DNA of 64,000 nucleotides from Streptomyces scabiei 87.22. Lineage in GTDB: Bacteria > Actinomycetota > Actinomycetes > Streptomycetales > Streptomycetaceae. The stretch lies in the NCBI RefSeq assembly GCF_000091305.1, contig NC_013929.1:2666001-2730000 (forward strand). The letters run 5' to 3'. A program made the position numbers and the translations under genes. A model generated the notes under the pieces. The model had not been told where the DNA came from and searched no databases. It saw only the letters and a program-made list of their open reading frames with translations. Positions 17,629 to 24,895 of the stretch are shown here, in pieces; position 1 is the stretch's first letter; every line of letters begins with the position of its first letter.

Positions 17629-18531
17629 CTACCGGGCGAGTTCGGCGTACGGAACGCCGCTCGCACGTCGGGCCACCCGGCGTGCGAGCTCGGCGAAGGC
17701 CGGGGCGGCGGGCGAGTGACCGGCCTCCGGAAAGACGACGGCGGCCACCAGGCCGAGGGGCTCCTTCGGAGCGACGTTCTCCACTCCCGGGTGCGGGAAC
17801 ATCCGGGTGGCCGACAGCGGCATCAGTCCCACCATGTGCTGGTAGGCGATCTTCAAGGACACGTCCAGGGCCGAGCGGGCGTGGGAGCCGACCGTCGGGG
17901 CGTGGTCGTCCCCGTTTCGTCCGCCCACCCAGAAGTCGAGGCCCGGCTCGGGGGTGACCCAGGGCTGATCGAAGACCTCGGTCACGTCGACTGCGGCGGC
18001 CGAGGCCAGCGGATGCCCCTTCCACAGCCCGACGGAAAGGGGCTCGGTGAAGATCGGTACGCGTGTCAGGCCCGGCATGTCGACGTTCAGGGGCAACAGC
18101 GCCACGTCGTACTGGCCGGCCAGCAGCGGGGCGAGACCCTGGTGGAAGTCCGCTTCGTGTACCCGGATCGTGACGCTGGGATACCGCTCGCAGAACGCCT
18201 CGATGACCGGATGAGTGAGTTCGGCCAGAGCCACGCCGTAGCACGCGACCCGTACCTCGTCCCGTCGCCTGGCCCGGATGGCGCCCGCGGCGGCGGCGAG
18301 CCGCTCGGCGTCGGCCAGCACCTCGCCCGCCCGTTCGAGCAGTTCCGCGCCGTCGGCGGTGAGCGCCACATGCCGTTTGTCGCGGTCGAACAGCTGGACG
18401 CCCAGCTCACGCTCGAGAGCGGCGATCGATCGCGTCAGCGCGGGCTGGGTGAGGTGCAGATGCTCGGCGGCGACCCGGAAATTCAAGGTCTCGGCGAGCG
18501 CCGAGAAATGGCGCAAACTCCGGAGTTCCAC
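17629..18531 (-). CDS. LysR-family regulator of the aromatic cluster
   Basis: 300 residues with N-terminal HTH (NFRVAAEHLHLTQPALTRSI) and a CatR/BenM-like effector domain. It is transcribed away from the two-component hydroxylase gene at 18748 and convergent with the dioxygenase operon, so it can control both sides. The effector is probably an aromatic substrate or ring-cleavage intermediate by analogy with family members. Confidence 0.9.
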   Translation of the reverse strand: MELRSLRHFSALAETLNFRVAAEHLHLTQPALTRSIAALERELGVQLFDRDKRHVALTADGAELLERAGEVLADAERLAAAAGAIRARRRDEVRVACYGVALAELTHPVIEAFCERYPSVTIRVHEADFHQGLAPLLAGQYDVALLPLNVDMPGLTRVPIFTEPLSVGLWKGHPLASAAAVDVTEVFDQPWVTPEPGLDFWVGGRNGDDHAPTVGSHARSALDVSLKIAYQHMVGLMPLSATRMFPHPGVENVAPKEPLGLVAAVVFPEAGHSPAAPAFAELARRVARRASGVPYAELAR

Positions 18532-18613
18532 TCAGCCCTCCAGAAAGGCGAGGTCCACAGCGTCGTGGTCCGCGCCAGGTTACAGCGCGCTTCCCCGCAC
18601 GTCACCAGGCAGA

Positions 18614-18626
18614 AATGTGCGGCATT
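18614..18626. promoter_or_regulatory. Candidate operator, AATG-N5-CATT dyad
   Basis: AATGTGCGGCATT in the 216-nt gap between the divergent LysR gene and the HsaA-like gene is a perfect dyad with the same 4-5-4 geometry as the LysR-type site at 8106-8118. Seen directly; the role is inferred. Confidence 0.35.
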
Positions 18627-18747
18627 CCCGTCACCCCCTCCGACCTGCTGTGATGCACGGCACTCATCAAGCCCGCAGTTTCCGGCATTGGACGGTCCTC
18701 CGCCGCGCTGCCGACACTCCTTTCAGGCCGACCCAGAACAGCAGCGG

Positions 18748-20001
18748 ATGAGGTGCGAATTGTCCGAGACAACCGAGGCAGCCGGGAAAATCATCGAGAT
18801 TCCGCAGCCGGAGCCGGACCTGACACCGGAGGAACTGGTGCGCCGGGCCGCCGATATGAGGACCTGGCTTCGTGATCATCAGGACGAGACCGAACAGCGG
18901 ACCGGCATCTCCGAGGACACGCACAAGGCGTTCCTGGAGGCGGGTTTCTACCGGTCCCTCCAGCCACGCCGCTTCGGCGGCTACGAGTTCGACCTGCGGA
19001 CCTACTCCCGGATGGTCACCGAGGTGGCCCGCGGCTGCCCGTCCAGCGGCTGGAACCTGTGTCTGGCCGCCTCCCACAGCCTGGTGGTGGCCGGTCGCTT
19101 CCCCGGGAGCACCCAGCGCGAGGTGTTCGGGCCGGAAGGTGACTTCCGGGCCCCGCTGCCGATCGCCCCGAGCGCCACCGCGACGAGAACCCCCGACGGG
19201 TACCTGGTCAACGGCCGCTGGGACTACTCCTCCGGAGTCAACGTCTCCACGCACTTCCTGGGTGGCGTGCTCATCATCGACGAAGAGGGCGGCATGCCCA
19301 CGCCGGGCATGGTGCTCATGCCCACCGGCTGGCGGATGCTCGACAACTGGGGCGAGATCCTGGGCTTCCGCGGCAGCGGCTCCAACAGCGTCGTGGCCGA
19401 GGACGTCCTCGTGCCGCACGAGTACGTGTCCAGGACCCATCTCCTGGCGAACGACGCCACCGACGGGCCGGGGGTGGAACTGCACGGCAACCCGATGTAC
19501 GCGGGCCGGCTGATGTCGTTCTTCAACATCCAGCTGTGTTCGATCGTGGCGGGCACCGCCTGGGCCGCGGTCGACGAGTACCGGCGGATCATCACCACCA
19601 AGAACAGCCCGTTGCCGCCCTTCAAGCCGCGCAGCCACGATCCGGAACACCAGCGCAACCTCGGCCTGGCCACGGCCCTGGCCGACAGCGCGCAGCGGAT
19701 CGTCCTGTCGGTCACCGACGACTACACCGCCTACGCGGCCCGGGGCCTGGCAGGGGGCGAGCCCTTCTCCGAACTGGACGACCAGGCCCTCTCCCTCGCG
19801 GCCCGGCAGTCCGGCCAACTCGCCTGCCAGGCCGTCGAGATGCTGGCCTCGGCCAGTGGCTCCAGCGCGCTGGCGAACGGCGAGCGCATGCAGCGGTACC
19901 TGCGCGACATCGCCACGTACAGGACGCACATCAACGCCCAGCACAGCTGGTGGGCCATGGGATACGCCCGCTCTGTGCTCGGCGTGGAGAACCCGGCGTG
20001 A
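18748..20001 (+). CDS. Flavin-dependent two-component monooxygenase, oxygenase component (HsaA/acyl-CoA-dehydrogenase fold)
   Basis: 417 residues of group D flavin monooxygenase, related to HsaA and to the oxygenase of two-component resorcinol hydroxylases. Features are EDTHKAFLEAGFYRSLQPRR at the N-terminal helical domain, LVNGRWDYSSGVNVSTHFLG in the beta domain and a C-terminal four-helix domain. It uses reduced flavin from a separate reductase, encoded next with a GTGA overlap. ATG 18748 is used; TTG 18760 with GATGAGG upstream is an equally good start. It probably hydroxylates a phenol ahead of ring cleavage. Confidence 0.85.
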   Translation: MRCELSETTEAAGKIIEIPQPEPDLTPEELVRRAADMRTWLRDHQDETEQRTGISEDTHKAFLEAGFYRSLQPRRFGGYEFDLRTYSRMVTEVARGCPSSGWNLCLAASHSLVVAGRFPGSTQREVFGPEGDFRAPLPIAPSATATRTPDGYLVNGRWDYSSGVNVSTHFLGGVLIIDEEGGMPTPGMVLMPTGWRMLDNWGEILGFRGSGSNSVVAEDVLVPHEYVSRTHLLANDATDGPGVELHGNPMYAGRLMSFFNIQLCSIVAGTAWAAVDEYRRIITTKNSPLPPFKPRSHDPEHQRNLGLATALADSAQRIVLSVTDDYTAYAARGLAGGEPFSELDDQALSLAARQSGQLACQAVEMLASASGSSALANGERMQRYLRDIATYRTHINAQHSWWAMGYARSVLGVENPA

Positions 20002-20570
20002 ACCGGTCGACGTCCGCCGCGACGGCGCCCGGCGGCGGCCCGGCGGACGACCCCGGCCGGTTCCGGCACGTGCTCGGCCACCACCCGACGGGTGTCACGG
20101 TGGTCACCGCGGAGGAACCCGACGGCACCCCGGTCGGCATGGTCATCGGCTCGTTCACCTCGGTGTCCCTCGACCCCCCGCTCGTCGCGTTCTTCCCCGG
20201 CCGCTCCTCCACCACCTGGCCGAGGATCATGGCCGGCGGCGCCTTCTGCGTGAACGTACTGGCCGCCGGCCAGGAGGGCCTCTGCCGGGATGTCGGCGCC
20301 AAGGCGCCCGACGTCTTCGACCGCCACCCGTGGCGCGGCGCGCCCTCGGGCAGCCCCGTCCTGGCGGGCGTCGCCGCCTGGATCGACTGCGACATCGCCG
20401 ACGTGCGGACCCTCGGCGACCACTACTTCGTCCTCGGCCGCGTCCGGGAACTCGGGGTGGAGAAGACCGGCGTCCCGCCGCTGGTCTTCTCCCGGGGGCG
20501 GCTCGCCCCGTTGCCGCCCCACCGGGACCACGACGACTCGGCCGACTACACATGGCCCGACTGGCTCTGA
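19998..20570 (+). CDS. Flavin reductase of the two-component monooxygenase (HpaC-like)
   Basis: 190 residues of flavin reductase-like split-barrel fold: FRHVLGHHPTGVTVVTAEEP, MVIGSFTSVSLDPPLVAFFP and FCVNVLAAGQEGLC are the usual FMN-site segments. GTG 19998 overlaps the oxygenase TGA, so translation is coupled. It supplies reduced FMN/FAD to the HsaA-like oxygenase. Confidence 0.92.
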   Translation: MNRSTSAATAPGGGPADDPGRFRHVLGHHPTGVTVVTAEEPDGTPVGMVIGSFTSVSLDPPLVAFFPGRSSTTWPRIMAGGAFCVNVLAAGQEGLCRDVGAKAPDVFDRHPWRGAPSGSPVLAGVAAWIDCDIADVRTLGDHYFVLGRVRELGVEKTGVPPLVFSRGRLAPLPPHRDHDDSADYTWPDWL

Positions 20571-20596
20571 GAGCTCTGAGAGAAGAGAGACGCACC

Positions 20597-22126
20597 ATGC
20601 GCGATCAAGGGCTCGGCTCGTGGCCCGCGCGGCGTGCCCGCATGGCACCGGAGGCCACCGCCGTCGTGCACGACGGTGGATCCCTGTCCTACGGCGAGCT
20701 GGCCGCGCGCGTGACGCGGCTCGCTCACGCCCTGCGTGCCCTGGAGGTCGGCCACGGCGACCGGGTGGCCTACCTGGGCGCGAACCATCCGGCCCTCGCG
20801 GAGACCCTGTTCGCCGCGAACACGCTGGGCGCCGTCTTCGTACCGCTCAACACCCGCCTCGCGGCACCTGAGTTGGCCTTCATCCTGAGGGACGCGGGGG
20901 CGGCGGCACTGCTGTACGACGCCGAACTCACCGATGTCGTAGAAGCGTTGAGGGACGACGTGGAGGTGAAGCACTACGTCGAGGTGGGGAGCGCGTACGA
21001 GGAGCTGCTGGCGAACGCACCCGACGACCCCCTGGACGAGACGGTCGGCCTCGACGAGGTGTGCATGATCCAGTACACCTCCGGCACCAGCGGCCGTCCC
21101 AAGGGCGTCATGCTCACCCACGCCAACATCGCCTGGAACTGCTTCAACATGCTGCTGGACGTGGACATCGTCTCCGACGACGTCGCCCTGGTGGTGGCAC
21201 CGATGTTCCACACCGCCGCCCTCAACACCGTCTTCCTGCCGGGCTTCCTCAAAGGAGGGACGTCGGTGCTGATGCGCGGCTTCGACCCGGAACGGGTGCT
21301 CGACGTCATCGCCGGGCACCGGGTGACCAGGATGTTCGGCGTACCCGCGATGTACCAGGCCATGGCCCGGTCGCCGCGGTGGGCGACGGCCGACCTGTCG
21401 TCGGTCCGGATCCTGCAGTGCGCGGCGGCACCCGTCCCCAAGGCCCTCATCCACACCTACCAGGACCGTGGCCTGACCTTCCTCCAGGCATACGGCCTGA
21501 CCGAGACCGCCCCGGCCGCACTGGGCCTGCGCGCACAGGACAGCATCCGCAAGGCCGGCTCGGCCGGCACGCCCTGCTTCTTCACCGACGTACGCGTGGT
21601 GCGGCCCGACCTCACCGATGTCGCACCGGGCGAGGTCGGCGAGGTGATCATCGAGGGCCTGAACGTGATGAAGGGCTACTGGCAGTGGCCCGAAGCGACC
21701 AAGGACGCCTTCTTCCAGGGAAGTTGGTTCCGCTCCGGAGACGCGGCCACCGTCGACGAGGAGGGGTACGTCACGATCGTCGACCGGATCAAGGACATGT
21801 ACATCTCCGGCGGGGAGAACGTCTATCCCGCCGAGGTCGAGCAACTCCTCCACCAGCATCCCGCGGTCACCGAATGCGCGGTGATCGGCGTACCCGACGA
21901 ACGATGGGGCGAGGTCGGCAGAGCGCTGGTCGTGCCCCGCGCGGGCGCCGAGGTGTCGCCCGGCGACATCATGGACTCCCTGTCCGGCCGACTCGCCAAG
22001 TACAAGCTCCCCAAGTCGGTCGTCCTCGTCGACGCCCTGCCCCGCAACGCCACCGGCAAGATCCTCAAGGCCCGCCTGCGCCGCCAGTACGGCTCAATGC
22101 CGGCCCGCGGCGCCGAGGAGGCATGA
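20597..22126 (+). CDS. Acyl-CoA synthetase (AMP-forming, class I adenylate-forming)
   Basis: 509 residues. The ATP loop is YTSGTSGRPKGVMLTH, A5 is YGLTETAP, A7/A8 are SGDAATVDEEGY and RIKDMYISGGENVYPAE, and the catalytic A10 lysine is in NATGKILK. It activates a carboxylic acid as the acyl-AMP, then the CoA thioester. It follows the flavin reductase by 26 nt with a purine-rich ribosome site. The substrate could be an aromatic acid or a fatty-acid-like side chain; sequence alone does not decide. Confidence 0.9.
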   Translation: MRDQGLGSWPARRARMAPEATAVVHDGGSLSYGELAARVTRLAHALRALEVGHGDRVAYLGANHPALAETLFAANTLGAVFVPLNTRLAAPELAFILRDAGAAALLYDAELTDVVEALRDDVEVKHYVEVGSAYEELLANAPDDPLDETVGLDEVCMIQYTSGTSGRPKGVMLTHANIAWNCFNMLLDVDIVSDDVALVVAPMFHTAALNTVFLPGFLKGGTSVLMRGFDPERVLDVIAGHRVTRMFGVPAMYQAMARSPRWATADLSSVRILQCAAAPVPKALIHTYQDRGLTFLQAYGLTETAPAALGLRAQDSIRKAGSAGTPCFFTDVRVVRPDLTDVAPGEVGEVIIEGLNVMKGYWQWPEATKDAFFQGSWFRSGDAATVDEEGYVTIVDRIKDMYISGGENVYPAEVEQLLHQHPAVTECAVIGVPDERWGEVGRALVVPRAGAEVSPGDIMDSLSGRLAKYKLPKSVVLVDALPRNATGKILKARLRRQYGSMPARGAEEA

Positions 22127-22189
22127 GGTCAGGGCACCCGAAAACGCCGGGTGGCGGCTGATCCACGGTCGTGAAAGAGGTACGGGGGC

Positions 22190-22640
22190 CGTTCGCCGGC
22201 GCGCTCTCCTACCGTGCCGGGCATGGCGCGTCCCCCAGCGCTCGGCGAGCCGAGCGACGAGGAGCAGGCCTCGCCCGTCCTCGTCGAAGGCACGGGCGCG
22301 GCGCAGATGAGGGGTGGTGCCGGCACCGTCGGACACCTCGCACAGGGGGTGCGGTCGTGGATGAGGCGCAGGCGGATGGGGAGTCTGCCGTAGCGGATGG
22401 CATGGGTGACCAGTTCGCCGACCTCGAGTTCGGCGGTGAAGCCGAGGTTCTCCAGTCCCCAGGCGCTCAGCTGCCGGGTGACACGCGACCTGGCCAGTAG
22501 CAGGGCGGCGTCATCGTGGGGCCGGTCGGCGGGCAGCAGGGCTCGGGCAGGTCGACCTCCGCCGCCTCGAACGGCAGGCCGCCCAGGCCCGACGGCGGGC
22601 CGGGCGGCAGGTCGAGGAGGCCGCCTGTGCCGCGCACCGA
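22190..22640 (-). pseudogene. Remnant of a SpoIIE-type PP2C phosphatase / HATPase anti-sigma regulator
   Basis: Reading the minus strand, fragments appear in the right order: LLDLPPGPPSGLGGLPFEAA (end of a SpoIIE phosphatase domain), then LLPADRPHDDAALLLAR, then an RsbW-like HATPase part (VGELVTHAIRYGRLPIRLRL, CEVSDGAGTTPHLRRAR, GRGLLLVARLAERWGTR). The pieces lie in different frames, and the phosphatase tail and the linker before the HATPase are deleted. This is a decayed regulator gene at the island boundary. Coordinates are approximate. Confidence 0.65.
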
Positions 22641-22756
22641 AAACACCGCCGACGTCCGACCATGTGCCGAACCGATACCTGACGGAGTTGGGACAGAGCG
22701 TTCTCGACCCACGCCCTCACCGCGAAGCAGCCGGTGAGACGCGTGCCGCGAACGTC

Positions 22757-22800
22757 AGCATGTTCCACGCGGTGGACGTGGGGAAACAGGTCGAGGCCAT
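22757..22800 (-). repeat. Degenerate copy of the RNA-methyltransferase 3' end
   Basis: On the minus strand this reads GLDLFPHVHRVEHADV, matching the AFDLFPMTHHVEC segment near the C-terminus of the methyltransferase at 42880-44208. It shares AAACAGGTCGA (22784-22794, + strand) with the next copy (22911-22921) and AAACAGATCGA (42940-42950) with the intact gene. It is probably a relic of an earlier integration at this 3' end. Confidence 0.5.
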
Positions 22801-22812
22801 TCGGTCACACCT

Positions 22813-22830
22813 GAGAAAACCGAGAAAACC
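22813..22830. repeat. 9-bp tandem repeat (GAGAAAACC x2)
   Basis: Two perfect adjacent copies of GAGAAAACC lie between the two left-hand methyltransferase-tail copies. The base composition is unlike the surrounding GC-rich DNA. Possible recombinase or accessory-factor arm site; inferred only from position. Confidence 0.5.
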
Positions 22831-22835
22831 GCAGC

Positions 22836-22921
22836 TCAGATCCCCTTTGCGACAGGCTCCAGAACCGCCACGCACTCCACATGATGCGTCTCAGGAATAA
22901 GGTCTAACAAAAACAGGTCGA
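22836..22921 (-). repeat. Left att-like site: orphan 3' end of an RNA methyltransferase gene
   Basis: The minus strand encodes FDLF, then LLDLIPETHHVECVAVLEP and VAKGI followed by TGA at 22836-22838. The intact methyltransferase ends MTHHVECVAILEPIAKGV-stop. The protein match is near-perfect over the last ~17 residues, but codons differ at many wobble positions and only TCGCAAAGGG is an identical DNA run at the end. No rest of the gene lies upstream. This is what integration into the gene's 3' end leaves at the far side of an element. Confidence 0.65.
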
Positions 22922-22971
22922 AGGAAGTCGCAGGTCAGAGGCTCATGAGACGCAAATCGGACAGGCCGTCC

Positions 22972-22999
22972 GTGTGCGTTACGTGCAGAGTGGGCGCTA
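22972..22999 (+). repeat. Left island inverted repeat (28 bp)
   Basis: The + strand sequence beginning GTGTGCGTTACGTGCA matches the minus strand of 42864-42837 (GTGTGCGTTATGTGCA...) at 24 of 28 positions. The two copies point inward, towards the island interior. Such repeats at both ends fit recombinase arm sites. Confidence 0.6.
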
Positions 23000-23226
23000 T
23001 ATGCAGCACGCTGACGCGCTTTGCTCACCTCTGGTGACGGCAAACGGGGTCTCAAGCCGCCCAGGAACCGGTCAGGCACTAAGTGCGTTGTGGCTAACCG
23101 GATTTCGTTCGAGGTGTGCGGCGCGGGTGATCATCTGGACGGAGGTTCGGGTGCGGTCGCGGGCATGAGAGAACGGGCCCCTTGGTAGTGACGCGGTTAC
23201 GACACCAGCACGACCAAGGAAGCCCG

Positions 23227-24183
23227 TTGCCCGATCAGTTGAGCAGCATCTCTGTGCCTGCGTCCACCGCGGTCACCCCTGGGTGTGACTGCTACGTGCA
23301 CCGGTTCGGTTCGCTCGCTCCGGGACGGCGGGCAGCCTGCTATCCCAGTGACATGACGGATGCGGAGTGGGCCGAGGTCCGCGCCGCGATGCCGGTGCCG
23401 GCCTGGCTCCTGAAGCGGGGCGGGCGCCCCGAGGCGTACTGCCACCGGACAATGCTCGACGCGGTGCGCTACCTGGTCGACAACGGCGTGAAGTGGACGG
23501 CTCTGCCGGTCGATTTTCCGTACTGGCGGGCGGTCTACGACTTCTTCCGCCGCTGGCGGGCCTACGACTATGCGCGTGAGCTGTACGAACGCCTGCGACA
23601 TTCGGCGAGGGAACGCTCAGGCCGCAACGCCGAGCCCAGTGCCGGGATCATCGACAGTCAGTCGGTGGACGCCTCCGAGACCGTCGGCGAGGACAGTCGC
23701 GGATACGACGGCGGCAAGTCACGTGACGGCCGCAAGCGTCACATCCTGACCGACACCGAGGGTCTGCTCCTGGAAGTGACCGTGACCACGGCCGATGTGC
23801 ACGACTCCAAGGCCGCCCCCGCACTGCTGGAGACGTTCATGCAGCAGCCGGGACGGCTGCTGCAACTGGTGTGGGTCGACAGTGCCTACCAGGGTCCGGC
23901 GCTGGCGAGGGCGTTCGCCCGTCACGGAGTCCGGACCGAGGTCGTGCGCCGCTGCGACGGGCAACGCGGATTTGTCGTACTGGCCCGCAGGTGGGTCGTG
24001 GAGCGGACGCTGAGCTGGCTGGCCCGCTCACGCCGCCTCAACCGCGACCACGAACGCCGCCCCGACCACCACGCCCAGATGGTGTGGTGGGCCGCCGTGA
24101 TCAGACTGTCCCGGCGCCTGGCCGCAGACGCTCCGCGCTGGCCGGAGAAGCGTCCCGGCCGACTGCCCCGGGCGCGGGCATGA
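23227..24183 (+). CDS. IS5-family transposase
   Basis: 318 residues with a DDE catalytic triad: D in AGIIDSQSV, D in LVWVDSAYQG, E in RWVVERTLSWLARSRR (the Y-R-E-like C-terminal signature). Other family segments are GYDGGKSRDGRKRHILTDTE and TALPVDFPYWRAVYDFFRRW. TTG 23227 is favoured because AAGGAAG ends 4 nt upstream; the frame is open back to 23182. It is intact and bounded by the element's inverted repeats. Its 3' end overlaps the passenger gene by 83 nt, tail to tail. Confidence 0.9.
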   Translation: MPDQLSSISVPASTAVTPGCDCYVHRFGSLAPGRRAACYPSDMTDAEWAEVRAAMPVPAWLLKRGGRPEAYCHRTMLDAVRYLVDNGVKWTALPVDFPYWRAVYDFFRRWRAYDYARELYERLRHSARERSGRNAEPSAGIIDSQSVDASETVGEDSRGYDGGKSRDGRKRHILTDTEGLLLEVTVTTADVHDSKAAPALLETFMQQPGRLLQLVWVDSAYQGPALARAFARHGVRTEVVRRCDGQRGFVVLARRWVVERTLSWLARSRRLNRDHERRPDHHAQMVWWAAVIRLSRRLAADAPRWPEKRPGRLPRARA

Positions 24184-24667
24184 ACCGTCCGTCGTTCGCC
24201 CGCACCAGCCAGCCCCGCTTCTCCAGCACGTAGGCACGGTGCCGGATCTTCTCCACCTCGTTCTTGATCTCCGCTTCCCGGCCCACCGCCCGCGTCAGTT
24301 CCACCCCGTTCACCGGCCCCGAAGCGGCCACCATCGCGGCGAACACCTCCCGATACAGGCCGCTGAGCACCTCCTCGCCCATGCCCGACCGCCACACCGG
24401 CGGCCGCTCACCATGCCCCACGCCGGAGCCGCTCGACCCCAGGGCAGCAGCCATCTCGCCACCAGACGGCACCAGAACCGGCGTATTCACCGGGCTCTCC
24501 CCAGCCAGCACCGACACAAGTTCCTCACGCCCCACCCGGGCCCGCTCGACCCGCTCCCGCGCGGCATCCACCTCCGCCTGAGCCTGCTCCAGGACCTCCG
24601 TCCAGGACTCCAGATCCTGCCTCGCCCGCGCCTCACGCTGTTCCATCAACCTCAGCACCGACGGCAT
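24101..24667 (-). CDS. Passenger protein of the IS5 element, coiled coil plus winged-helix-like domain
   Basis: 188 residues; function not recognised. Residues 1-55 are Glu/Arg/Ala-rich with heptad character (coiled coil). Residues ~105-165 look like a winged helix (VELTRAVGREAEIKNEVEKI, then YVLEKRGWLVRAND and a basic wing). ATG 24667 is chosen because GAGGAGG sits 5 nt upstream; ATG 24691 is an alternative. It lies within the inverted repeats and runs opposite to the transposase, so it probably transposes with it. It may regulate transposition or target choice; no evidence decides. Confidence 0.65.
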   Translation of the reverse strand: MPSVLRLMEQREARARQDLESWTEVLEQAQAEVDAARERVERARVGREELVSVLAGESPVNTPVLVPSGGEMAAALGSSGSGVGHGERPPVWRSGMGEEVLSGLYREVFAAMVAASGPVNGVELTRAVGREAEIKNEVEKIRHRAYVLEKRGWLVRANDGRFMPAPGAVGRDASPASAERLRPGAGTV

Positions 24668-24895
24668 CGCACCCTCCTCGATCCACAACAAGCCGTCCGC
24701 TGCCTGCCCCTACCCCGCCGCGATCATGCCCCGCACACGACGAAGCCCCTGCTCACCGAACAGGGACTCCCTTTGCCACAACGCACTAAGGGAACACCGC
24801 GGGCCCCACACGGATGTCCGGAGAGAACCGTGCCAGCCTGGCTGACGGCCCTATGCCCACCCCAGGACTCCCTCCGAGACGCTCGCCCCGTCTCT

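Larger units (their letters stand above)
23083..24786 (+). mobile_element. IS5-family insertion sequence with passenger gene (1704 bp)
   Basis: The ends are perfect 12-bp inverted repeats GTGCGTTGTGGC (23083-23094) and GCCACAACGCAC (24775-24786), flanked by a 3-bp target duplication TAA (23080-23082 and 24787-24789). A TNA duplication fits some IS5 subgroups. It contains the transposase and, convergent with it, a second gene of unknown function, both inside the inverted repeats. It is inserted in the left edge of the island, close to the MFS gene. Confidence 0.85.
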
